DNA of 7,948 nucleotides from HGM05232 sp036661515. GTDB lineage: Bacteria > Bacteroidota > Bacteroidia > Bacteroidales > Muribaculaceae. Where the stretch lies: NCBI GenBank assembly GCA_036661515.1, contig JAVWYO010000093.1, positions 1 to 7,948 of the forward strand, in the 5' to 3' direction. Position 1 is the stretch's first letter. Each line of letters opens with the position of its first letter. The notes beneath the pieces are model-generated. The model worked only from the letters and a program-made list of their open reading frames with translations. It had not been told where the DNA came from and searched no databases. The position numbers and the translations under genes are program-made. Below are positions 1 to 6,317 of this stretch, piece after piece.

Positions 1-680
1 ATCCGTCTGCATTTTGGGCGGTTATTGCAATTGCACCAGCACTTTTTTTTGGATGTTTAACCTCTGCCTATAGAGGTTATTATCAAGGTTTTAGCAATAT
101 GGTTCCTACTGCTATTTCACAAATTATTGAAGCAAGTGTGAAATTGATTTTAGGACTTTCACTTTCTTTTATTGTGCTTAAAATTGGTATGACAGAATTT
201 AATATGTATGGCACTGTTTTTGGAAAAATAGTAGCCGATGCACAATCTGCACAATTAGCAGTAATGCCATTTGCAGCAGCAGCCGCAATTGTTGGTATTA
301 TGATTAGTACATTATGTGGAACAATTTATTTATTGTTCAGACATAAAATTAAAGGGGATACCATACCTTATTATTTTGTGCTCAATAATGATAATGTAAA
401 TCTTTCGATAAAAAAGAATGGATATATATTACAAGGGAATGCTGAAAATAGAGATTATTTCGCGTATAGATGTAAACGACAAGAGATAATAAAGACGAAG
501 AAAGCTCTGTGGGCTAAATATAAGAAGTTGGTATCAGATTCTCTTTTGAGTGATAGTATTGAATTACAACTTAAAGGTAAAAATGATGAATTGATTGATT
601 CATTGCACAGAATGACAAACCGTTACATTGATAGCAATACAACTGCATCGGAATTGGTGCTTCGTAAATTTGGTCGTTAG
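1..680 (+). CDS. SpoVB/MurJ-like lipid flippase (polysaccharide biosynthesis family), 5' cut by window edge and probably truncated at its 3' end
   Basis: The frame is open from position 3, so the gene begins left of the window; the ATG at 99 is internal. The visible 225 residues include three hydrophobic segments (about 3-21, 37-61 and 86-113). The motif RGYYQGFSNMVPTAISQIIE between the first two is the signature of the N-terminal lobe of SpoVB-type MOP-superfamily flippases (compare RGYFQG..NM.P.A.SQV.EQ in Bacillus SpoVB). Such proteins move lipid-linked precursors across the inner membrane and normally have about 14 membrane helices in two lobes. Here the third segment (TM6) is followed by about 112 hydrophilic, Lys/Glu/Asp-rich residues and then TAG, with no further membrane helix. 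The C-terminal lobe is therefore missing. No hydrophobic continuation is found in the other plus frames after the stop. This is either a decayed gene or a half-size protein with its own tail. Family call is fairly sure; whether it works is not. Confidence 0.72.
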   Translation, partial: PSAFWAVIAIAPALFFGCLTSAYRGYYQGFSNMVPTAISQIIEASVKLILGLSLSFIVLKIGMTEFNMYGTVFGKIVADAQSAQLAVMPFAAAAAIVGIMISTLCGTIYLLFRHKIKGDTIPYYFVLNNDNVNLSIKKNGYILQGNAENRDYFAYRCKRQEIIKTKKALWAKYKKLVSDSLLSDSIELQLKGKNDELIDSLHRMTNRYIDSNTTASELVLRKFGR

Positions 681-682
681 GT

Positions 683-709
683 GTACGCACAGTACGCACA
701 GTACGCACC
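683..709. repeat. Three tandem copies of a 9-bp unit (GTACGCACA)
   Basis: The unit GTACGCACA occurs at 683-691 and 692-700, and a third copy differing in its last base (GTACGCACC) at 701-709. The array begins two bases after the TAG stop of the truncated flippase gene. Read in the flippase frame it would encode a Tyr-Ala-Gln repeat, and that frame closes again at 744. Copy-number change would not shift a reading frame because the unit is 9 bp. Confidence 0.85.
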
Positions 710-793
710 CAAAATATACAACCCGATTAGTATAACAAAGATATAATAACGAGTAGTATATATTAATGTGAAAAAGAGGGCATTAAATAAATA

Positions 794-822
794 AAGCCGT
801 TCCTCAAGTTGGGGAACGGCTT
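794..822 (-). terminator. Rho-independent terminator of the rpsF-rpsR-rplI operon
   Basis: An inverted repeat with arms 794-805 and 811-822 forms a stem of about 12 bp (one G-T pair) around a 5-base loop. On the minus strand it is followed by a T-rich tract (TTTATTTATTTAATG), and it lies 25 bp past the rplI stop codon. On the plus strand the following bases (AAATTTTG) make a much weaker T-tract, so any action on the flippase transcript is less certain. Confidence 0.88.
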
Positions 823-847
823 AAATTTTGAGTATGTAATATTTCTA

Positions 848-1291
848 TTATTCAGAAACTACTTCAAAAGGTATTTCAACAGAAACTTCTTTGTGAAGTT
901 TTATTGTTGCTTTGTAGCTACCAATTTCTTTTACTGCATCTTTGATGATGATAACTTTGCGGTCGATGTTGTGACCAAGTTTTTCAAGAGCTTCAGCAAT
1001 TTGAATGTTGTTAACAGATCCAAATATAGTTCCTGTAGAACTTGTCTTAGCACCGATTGTTAGTGTAACACCTTCAAGAGAAGCTGCGATTGTTTCGGCT
1101 TCAGCCTTAATCTTAGCAATCTTGTGAGCGCGTTGTCTTTGATCTTCAGCAAGCATTTTCAATGCTGATGAAGTAGCAATAACAGCTTTGCCTTGAGGGA
1201 TAAGATAATTACGACCGTATCCGTCTTTAACTTCAACTACGTCGTCTTTGTATCCGAGATTTGAAAGATCTTCTTTTAATATAATTTTCAT
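848..1291 (-). CDS. rplI: 50S ribosomal protein bL9
   Basis: The 147-residue product matches bL9 over its whole usual length (about 148). The N-terminal rRNA-binding domain starts MKIILKEDLSNLGYKDD and carries the family signature G13...V..GYGRNYLIPQGKA at about 13-35. A long charged linker helix follows (about 42-75, rich in Lys, Ala and Glu), then the C-terminal domain from about 80. bL9 binds 23S rRNA near the base of the L1 stalk and helps hold the reading frame. It is the last gene of rpsF-rpsR-rplI, 25 bp after rpsR, with a terminator behind it. The start is set by the conserved N-terminus and by AGGAGG nine bases upstream. Confidence 0.98.
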   Translation of the reverse strand: MKIILKEDLSNLGYKDDVVEVKDGYGRNYLIPQGKAVIATSSALKMLAEDQRQRAHKIAKIKAEAETIAASLEGVTLTIGAKTSSTGTIFGSVNNIQIAEALEKLGHNIDRKVIIIKDAVKEIGSYKATIKLHKEVSVEIPFEVVSE

Positions 1292-1300
1292 AATTGTATT

Positions 1301-1306
1301 CCTCCT
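1301..1306 (-). promoter_or_regulatory. Full Shine-Dalgarno sequence of rplI
   Basis: The minus strand reads AGGAGG here, nine bases before the rplI ATG, inside the 25-bp gap after rpsR. Six of six bases match the canonical anti-Shine-Dalgarno core. The first genes of the transcription units in this window have nothing comparable. Confidence 0.85.
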
Positions 1307-1316
1307 AAGCTTTTAA

Positions 1317-1586
1317 TTATTTCATCAAGTCTGTTACGTAAGGAAGAAGAGCGATGTGACGAGCGCGTTTAACGGCTTGTGCAACTCTTCTTTGGAACTT
1401 CAATGAAGTACCAGTGATACGACGAGGAAGAATTTTACCTTGTTCGTTCAAGAATTTCTTTAAAAATTCAGGGTCCTTATAATCGATGTACTTAATACCA
1501 CTTCTTTTGAAACGGCAATACTTTTTCTTCTTAACATCCACAGATAGTGGAGTTAGATATCTGATTTCTGATTGAGGTTGTGCCAT
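1317..1586 (-). CDS. rpsR: 30S ribosomal protein bS18
   Basis: The 89-residue product is a complete bS18: a basic N-terminal part with the KYCRFKRSGIKYIDYKD segment (about 22-38), then LKKFLNEQGKILPRRITG (about 43-60) and the conserved C-terminal LKFQRRVAQAVKRARHIALL (about 62-81). bS18 pairs with bS6 on the 30S platform. In Bacteroidetes, published ribosome structures show bS18, bS6 and bS21 covering the 3' end of 16S rRNA. The gene starts two bases after the rpsF stop, so the two are probably translationally coupled. An AAGGA sequence in the last codons of rpsF (1596-1600) sits nine bases before the ATG. Confidence 0.98.
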   Translation of the reverse strand: MAQPQSEIRYLTPLSVDVKKKKYCRFKRSGIKYIDYKDPEFLKKFLNEQGKILPRRITGTSLKFQRRVAQAVKRARHIALLPYVTDLMK

Positions 1587-1588
1587 AA

Positions 1589-1954
1589 TTAGTTTTCCTT
1601 TACTTCTTCTTTAGTGTTAGCTTTTGCTCCTTTTAGACTTCTTCTTTTAGCAGCATATTCGGCAGCATCTTTATCCAAACGTACTGTGGTGAAACGAATA
1701 ACTTTTTCGTCACGACGAAATGCTATTTCAAGTTTCTTGATTGTTTCAGGATTAGCATTAAACTCTATAAGAGTATAAAATCCTGTTGACTTTTTTTGGA
1801 TAGGGTATGCTAATTTGCGCAATCCCCAATTCTCTTCGTTTACAATTTCTGAGCCATTCTCGATTAGAGTTGCTTTGAAATTGTCGACCGCTTCCTTCAT
1901 CTGAGCATCAGACAAAACGGGAGTTAAAATGAAAACGGTTTCGTAATTATTCAT
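1589..1954 (-). CDS. rpsF: 30S ribosomal protein bS6
   Basis: The 121-residue product begins MNNYETVFILTPVLS, the usual bS6 N-terminus. It shows the ferredoxin-like bS6 core with WGLRKLAYPIQKKSTGFYTL (about 43-62) and ends in the region FRRDEKVIRFTTVRLDKDA (about 79-97). A short Lys/Glu-rich tail follows, as is common for bS6. It forms a dimer with bS18 on the 30S platform. It is the first gene of the operon. A Bacteroidetes-type promoter lies about 45-75 bp upstream. Only a weak AAAGG (1961-1965) precedes the ATG. The predicted leader is about 37 nt and too short and AT-rich to hold the CCG-containing bS6:bS18-binding leader known from other phyla. Confidence 0.98.
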   Translation of the reverse strand: MNNYETVFILTPVLSDAQMKEAVDNFKATLIENGSEIVNEENWGLRKLAYPIQKKSTGFYTLIEFNANPETIKKLEIAFRRDEKVIRFTTVRLDKDAAEYAAKRRSLKGAKANTKEEVKEN

Positions 1955-1997
1955 ATTAAACCTTTTAATGATTAAAAAATTTGTTTTAAAGCGACTG

Positions 1998-2029
1998 CAA
2001 AGTTAATGACTATTTTTATATTATACAAC
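1998..2029 (-). promoter_or_regulatory. Promoter of the rpsF-rpsR-rplI operon (Bacteroidetes sigma-ABfr type)
   Basis: The minus strand has TAACTTTG at 1998-2005, a perfect fit to the -7 consensus TAnnTTTG. A GTTG at 2026-2029, separated by 20 bp, fits the -33 box TTTG in three of four bases. Transcription would start near 1991, giving a leader of about 37 nt. Confidence 0.75.
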
Positions 2030-2125
2030 GTACTGTTAATAAAATTGATGTGCTTTTGTAACTTATTTGCATTTAAAGAAGGTGTATAAATCAAAAAATG
2101 CTTATTTTCGTGAAAAATTTGCGTT

Positions 2126-3145
2126 ATGAAAAATAGAAATTGTATTTATGTGACTCTTTTACTTCTTATAATGAGTTCGTTCACCATTGTGGCACAATCG
2201 TGGCATAGTGATATTCTTGGTGATGGCTACCAGATGAGATATATTAATATGCCCAATGATTACTCAGGGAAGGTTCGCAGTACTGTAATTAGAAAGAAGA
2301 GTAAATGTGGTGATAAAAGAGCTATTTTATATGTTCATGGATATAATGACTATTTTTTTCAAGAGGAAATGGGGGATAGGTTTATTGATTCGTGTTATAA
2401 CTTTTATGCTATTGATTTGCGCAAATATGGCCGCTCTTTAATGCCTGGACAGCGAGCATTTGAAGTGCGTGATATCGCAGAATATTATGCTGATATTGAT
2501 TCGGCATTAAATATAATAGTAAAAGATGGTAATAAGTCGATTATCCTAATGGGACATTCAACGGGTGGACTTACGTTATCTTCATATATGGCGACGCAAA
2601 AAGGTGGTAAATATCCAATAAAAGGGTTAATTCTTAATAGTCCTTTTCTTGATATGAATTTAGGGAAATTTACTGAAAATGTGTTGATACCTGTCGTTTC
2701 TTGGTATTCTAAAATATCAAAAGGTACTAATATCTCACAAGGTGATAGTAATGCTTATGCTCAGAGTTTATTAAAGAAATATCATGGTGAATGGAATTAT
2801 AATGTGAATTGGAAGAAAGAGATTTCTCCTGATGTAACTTCGGGTTGGATTGGAGCAATTCATAATGCACAAAAAAATATTCAAAAGGGTAGTGATATAA
2901 AAGTTCCCATATTATTGATGCACTCAGCTAAAAGTGTGTGGAGTGATAGTTGGTCGCCAGAACATAATAATGGCGATGTCGTTCTTGATGTTAATGATAT
3001 ATCAAAATATGGACGCAAATTGGGACGTAACTATCATGAACTTAATGTGCATGGAGGCATACATGACTTGATGCTATCACGAAAGCCAGTTAGAGAGGCT
3101 CTGTATAATAGTATTTTTAAGTGGCTAAGAAATAATAATAATTAA
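2126..3145 (+). CDS. Exported alpha/beta hydrolase, monoglyceride lipase / lysophospholipase-like
   Basis: The 339-residue product has a type I signal peptide (charged KNR, hydrophobic core about 7-19, likely cleavage after A23 leaving Gln at the new N-terminus). The mature part is an alpha/beta hydrolase of the Hydrolase_4 kind. HGYND at 71-75 fits the oxyanion loop, GHSTGG at 143-148 holds the nucleophile Ser145, and GGIHDL at 310-315 holds the catalytic His313. The acid is probably Asp284 or Asp288 in the NNGDVVLDVND stretch; I cannot settle which. The family cleaves ester bonds in monoacylglycerols, lysophospholipids and similar acyl esters; the substrate here is unknown. Export points to the periplasm. 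The gene stands alone, divergent from rpsF and convergent with the lipoprotein gene. No clear promoter is visible: TATTTTCG at 2103-2110 and TAAAATTG at 2040-2047 each miss the -7 consensus by one base and lack a placed -33 box. Confidence 0.88.
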   Translation: MKNRNCIYVTLLLLIMSSFTIVAQSWHSDILGDGYQMRYINMPNDYSGKVRSTVIRKKSKCGDKRAILYVHGYNDYFFQEEMGDRFIDSCYNFYAIDLRKYGRSLMPGQRAFEVRDIAEYYADIDSALNIIVKDGNKSIILMGHSTGGLTLSSYMATQKGGKYPIKGLILNSPFLDMNLGKFTENVLIPVVSWYSKISKGTNISQGDSNAYAQSLLKKYHGEWNYNVNWKKEISPDVTSGWIGAIHNAQKNIQKGSDIKVPILLMHSAKSVWSDSWSPEHNNGDVVLDVNDISKYGRKLGRNYHELNVHGGIHDLMLSRKPVREALYNSIFKWLRNNNN

Positions 3146-3146
3146 A

Positions 3147-4010
3147 TTATTTTATCGCTGTCCTTTTTATCTGATCTTGATTTATTTTGAGTTTATTTTC
3201 AAGATATATCTTTTTGCCACTGGCGCTTTTCAACTCTTGTAATGCAACTGAATAAGTATATGTGTCACTAATCATTTTCTTATCGGCATTTGATAGTGGC
3301 ATTGAGTGACGTGATTTACCTATGAAATTAATTTTTAGATTTGCGTTAATGTTGTTAGTAACAAATTGGCATAACGTGTCGCATTGTTCAGCTCTGAAAG
3401 TAACCATTTCATTGCTTATGCCATCATTCTTGAAATGATAATTAGTAGAGCCATTATATGCTACATTTTGAGTTGCTGCACTGCCACCGTTGCCTGATGT
3501 TACAGAGAGCCGTGTGTGATTTATTGATTTACCAAATAGTAGTGATACTATATACATCTTATTTTGTTCGTTGATGCGAGCTTCGATGCCTGTGCGTTGA
3601 ATTAGCGGATTCCTATTTGCAGATGACATCACATAATATCCTTCAACCATATCTGGCGTTTTCACGTAGGTGAAATTCTTTTCAAGTTTTGCCTTTTGAG
3701 CTGAAGAGATTGCCAATAGGCTATCATTAGATACGGTTTCACGTAGTATGATTTTTTCTTCAACAATTATGCGAAGGTGCAATGCTTTGCGCTGAACGTC
3801 AATGGCTGTTGGGTAGACATTCTTTAGAGAGTCAATAAGCGCTATTGCATTACTATAATCATTAGCCTTTAGTAGCTCTTGAGCTTGGGTCAGCATTAGA
3901 TTAGCCTTATCTGTTTCACTCTTTGTTCCGTTACCACACGACGATATCATCATTGTAGTAGTGATACCTAATATAAGGCTTACTTTTTTAATTAAATTTA
4001 CGTTGAACAT
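3147..4010 (-). CDS. Predicted lipoprotein with an N-terminal TPR-like helical region, function unknown
   Basis: The 287-residue product has a lipoprotein signal peptide: Lys8-Lys9, a hydrophobic core, and the lipobox ISSC with Cys25 as the lipid-bearing residue. The residues after Cys25 (GNGTKSETD) lack the early acidic cluster used for surface export in Bacteroidetes, so a periplasmic face is more likely. Residues about 34-70 resemble one TPR-like helix pair (AQELLKANDYSNAIALIDSL). A further helical stretch follows to about 115, then a Gly/Asn/Ser-rich, probably beta-rich domain (about 120-235) and a charged C-terminal helix. I do not recognise the family beyond this. The start lies inside the end of the RelA/SpoT-like gene (23-bp overlap), and AAGGAG sits six bases upstream. 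No other start would keep the signal peptide. Confidence 0.85.
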   Translation of the reverse strand: MFNVNLIKKVSLILGITTTMMISSCGNGTKSETDKANLMLTQAQELLKANDYSNAIALIDSLKNVYPTAIDVQRKALHLRIIVEEKIILRETVSNDSLLAISSAQKAKLEKNFTYVKTPDMVEGYYVMSSANRNPLIQRTGIEARINEQNKMYIVSLLFGKSINHTRLSVTSGNGGSAATQNVAYNGSTNYHFKNDGISNEMVTFRAEQCDTLCQFVTNNINANLKINFIGKSRHSMPLSNADKKMISDTYTYSVALQELKSASGKKIYLENKLKINQDQIKRTAIK

Positions 4011-6201
4011 CTTTTACTCCTTTTACTGTTTTTATTTTTCTAATAAGTTCATATAATATAGGACCATTGCTCACGGCGATGACAAGAAACCCTTCAAATA
4101 ATCCATTATGAGAATTTATAGAAATGTTTCTAAGCGTAGCATTTTTCTCTTTTGATATAATAGAGGTAATATTTGTAACGATATTTATGTCATCTTGACC
4201 TATAATTGTGAGTGTAGCAACGGATTGTGATCCGATTTTATCAGACCAAGAAGTTAGTATTTTGCGATGTGGATATTTCGCGCATAAATGTTTTACATTA
4301 GGACAGTCGGCACGATGAATTTTCACCACACCTTCAATCGTAATAAATCCTATTACGCTCTCGCCATGAATAGGGTTGCAGCATTTAGCCAGTCGATAAT
4401 TTAAGCCCTTTATGTCGTTACCAATAAATAGTACTTCATCAGATTTCTCCTCATCTTGTTGAGGCATTAAAGTGAACCCTTCGGCCGATGGTGGTGCTAT
4501 TAGTGTATTATCATTATTTTCTTTATTATCAAAAGAAAGATATAATTCAATTACTTCATTGGCATCGAGTTTCTCGTTTGCAATTTCATCAAAGAAATCA
4601 GTAGATGTTTTAAATCCCGATTTCTTTATTACTTTCATTAAAGTAGCTTCATCAATCTCCATTTTGCGATTCTTAAATCGTCGCTGTAATAGTTCCTTTC
4701 CGAGATCGGCTGCTTTATTATTCATTTCGTTAACCGTCTGCTTAATCTTATTTCGAGCTTTAGAAGTTACTACAAAACTAAGCCAGTCGAGTTTAGGCAC
4801 TTGAGTGCTTGACGTATTTATTTCAATAGTATCGCCACTTTTTATTTTATAATTAAGTTTTTGGTTTTTACCATCAACTTTACCTCCAACGCATTCACAA
4901 CCTATCCGGGAATGTATCTGAAAAGCGAAGTCGAGGAGCGAAGAACCAAGCGGTAATTTATATAAATCGCCCTTTGGTGTAAAAGCGAAAACCTCCTTAT
5001 TATATATATCCATTTTAAGACCTTTCATAAGTTCTAAAGGTCCCGATTGGTCGGCTTCAAGCATATCGCGGATGTTATTCATCCAGTCATCAAGATTCTT
5101 TTCGCTTTTTATGCCTTTATACTTCCAATGAGCAGCGAGTCCACGTTCCGCTACTTCGTCCATTCGACGGCTACGTATTTGTACCTCTACCCATTTGCCA
5201 TCTTTACTTGAAACGGTGGTGTGCAAAGACTCATAACCATTTGACTTTGGGATAGAAAGCCAGTCTTTCATTCTCGATGGATTTACAGTGAACATATCAT
5301 CGATAAATGAATATACTAACCAGCAATCGGACTTTTCATTTTCTATTGGCGTATCAAGGATAATGCGTATAGCGAACAGGTCATATATATGTTCTATGTC
5401 GGTATTCTGCTTTTTCATTTTATTCCAGATGGAATAAATAGATTTTGTACGTCCCTTAATTTCAAATTTCAGTCCACGTTCTTCAAGACGTTTCTTTACG
5501 GGAGCTATAAAACTTGCTATAAATTCATCTCTATCGGCTTTTGTCTTGTTGAGCTGGTGCGCAATAGCTGTGTATTCGTCTCGTTTCGTGTATTTTAGTG
5601 ATAAATCTTCTAATTCTGATTTTATTGAATATAGACCAAGTCGGTGGGCAAGCGGAGCATATAGATATGTTGCTTCATAGGAGATGTCGCGCACGAATTT
5701 TTCATTAGGATGATGATTAATATCGTGCATAATAGCAAGACGGTCAACAATCATAATGATAATAACGCGTATATCTTCGGCAAAAGTAAGAAGTAGCTTT
5801 CTGAAATTATCACTTTGCACGGCAGCTTGCTTTTGATATAGCTTAGATACTTTTAATAGTCCTCTAATTAGTTTGAAAATATCCTCTCCAAATTCTTTTT
5901 GTAATTCAGCTTCAGGAATAAATTCTGTTTTGCAAAGATTATAGAGAAGTATTGCAATAATCATATTTCTATCGGGACCTATCTTCTCACAAAGTAGGAG
6001 TGCTGTGCTAAGATTACGAATAGTAGGATTAATGCCATATTTGTCGCGTCGATAGTGGTCTTGTTTAATGCCTTCAGTAATAATATCGCGAATTTGGCGA
6101 ATGTCGCTCGATGAAATAATTTCACGAGTGTATCTCATCAGTGTCTTGCATTGACAAATCACTAATTTACGTTCATCTTCTCTGAAATAATTTTCTTCCA
6201 T
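3988..6201 (-). CDS. rsh: RelA/SpoT homolog: (p)ppGpp synthetase with degenerate hydrolase domain
   Basis: This long RSH protein makes the alarmone (p)ppGpp from ATP and GTP/GDP. Residues count from the ATG at 6201 (737 aa). The HD hydrolase domain is degenerate: the His-Asp pair is Tyr87-Asn88 (LLYNLCKTE), the following Glu-Asp is Lys-Thr, the upstream metal His is Arg62, and the Asn of DRLHN is Ile157. Only the Asp of DRL (153) remains. The synthetase looks intact: GRTKSIYSIWNKM (250-262), YDLFAIRI (273-280), NGYESLH (321-327), VEVQIR (338-343) and AAHWKYK (356-362). A TGS domain (about 398-465), a helical region, a CC-type zinc-finger domain (Cys607, Cys608, His629, Cys633) and a C-terminal ACT domain (about 658-737) follow, so the ribosome-sensing half is complete. 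The ATG at 6261 would add 20 residues, but a -7 promoter box at 6228-6235 argues for 6201. It overlaps the lipoprotein gene by 23 bp. Confidence 0.95.
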   Translation of the reverse strand: MEENYFREDERKLVICQCKTLMRYTREIISSSDIRQIRDIITEGIKQDHYRRDKYGINPTIRNLSTALLLCEKIGPDRNMIIAILLYNLCKTEFIPEAELQKEFGEDIFKLIRGLLKVSKLYQKQAAVQSDNFRKLLLTFAEDIRVIIIMIVDRLAIMHDINHHPNEKFVRDISYEATYLYAPLAHRLGLYSIKSELEDLSLKYTKRDEYTAIAHQLNKTKADRDEFIASFIAPVKKRLEERGLKFEIKGRTKSIYSIWNKMKKQNTDIEHIYDLFAIRIILDTPIENEKSDCWLVYSFIDDMFTVNPSRMKDWLSIPKSNGYESLHTTVSSKDGKWVEVQIRSRRMDEVAERGLAAHWKYKGIKSEKNLDDWMNNIRDMLEADQSGPLELMKGLKMDIYNKEVFAFTPKGDLYKLPLGSSLLDFAFQIHSRIGCECVGGKVDGKNQKLNYKIKSGDTIEINTSSTQVPKLDWLSFVVTSKARNKIKQTVNEMNNKAADLGKELLQRRFKNRKMEIDEATLMKVIKKSGFKTSTDFFDEIANEKLDANEVIELYLSFDNKENNDNTLIAPPSAEGFTLMPQQDEEKSDEVLFIGNDIKGLNYRLAKCCNPIHGESVIGFITIEGVVKIHRADCPNVKHLCAKYPHRKILTSWSDKIGSQSVATLTIIGQDDINIVTNITSIISKEKNATLRNISINSHNGLFEGFLVIAVSNGPILYELIRKIKTVKGVKDVQRKFN
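4017..4022 (-). promoter_or_regulatory. Shine-Dalgarno sequence of the lipoprotein gene, inside the rsh coding region
   Basis: The minus strand reads AAGGAG six bases before the lipoprotein ATG at 4010. It lies in the Lys-Gly-Val codons near the end of rsh, so part of the match may be forced by the protein code. It supports the chosen start and coupled translation of the two genes. Confidence 0.55.
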
Positions 6202-6227
6202 ATTTATAGCGTTCGATAAAAACACAT

Positions 6228-6235
6228 CAAATATA
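6228..6235 (-). promoter_or_regulatory. Likely -7 box of the rsh-lipoprotein unit
   Basis: TATATTTG on the minus strand fits TAnnTTTG perfectly. It would place the transcript start near 6221, about 20 nt before the ATG at 6201. No good TTTG is found 19-21 bp upstream (the minus strand there reads TGCAAAAAAA), so the promoter is weak, activated, or wrongly called. It falls inside the 20-codon extension from 6261, which is the reason for preferring the shorter protein. Confidence 0.5.
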
Positions 6236-6254
6236 TACATTTTTAGTGTGTTTT

Positions 6255-6286
6255 TTTGCATTATATAAAGTATTTTAGTAAGTTTG
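6255..6286 (+). promoter_or_regulatory. Promoter of the DUF4301 gene (Bacteroidetes sigma-ABfr type)
   Basis: TTTG at 6255-6258, a 20-bp spacer and TAAGTTTG at 6279-6286 match both consensus boxes fully. Transcription would start near 6293, about 25 nt before the ATG at 6318. The -33 box lies about 20 bp from the likely rsh -7 box, so the two divergent promoters are packed together. Confidence 0.8.
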
Positions 6287-6317
6287 GTATTATTTAATCA
6301 CAACAAAATCTTATAGC

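Noticed and set aside
809..1063. Plus-strand open frame of 84 codons
   Set aside because: It lies opposite rplI, is rich in Phe, Asn and Cys as expected for the antisense of a Lys/Glu-rich gene, and has no promoter or ribosome-binding site.
1955..1997. bS6:bS18-binding leader RNA before rpsF, including the AT inverted repeat at 1964-1978
   Set aside because: The predicted leader is only about 37 nt, has no CCG-bulged GC stem, and the palindrome TTTTAATgATTAAAA is too AT-rich with a one-base loop to be called a regulatory structure.
4017..4022. Reading the AAGGAG before the lipoprotein as evidence of regulated Shine-Dalgarno use like that before rplI
   Set aside because: Its bases are largely fixed by Lys-Gly-Val codons of rsh, so alone it is not proof of selection; kept only as support for the start.
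4472..4804. Plus-strand open frame of 110 codons inside rsh
   Set aside because: Antisense shadow of a well-supported RSH gene; Ser/Leu/Phe-rich without a recognisable domain.
5389..5598. Plus-strand open frame of 69 codons inside rsh
   Set aside because: Antisense of the conserved synthetase domain; no start signals and Phe-rich composition.
6202..6261. 20-residue N-terminal extension of RSH from the ATG at 6261
   Set aside because: A perfect -7 box lies inside it, the extra residues are not like RSH N-termini, and MEENYFREDERKL at 6201 gives a normal family start and length.
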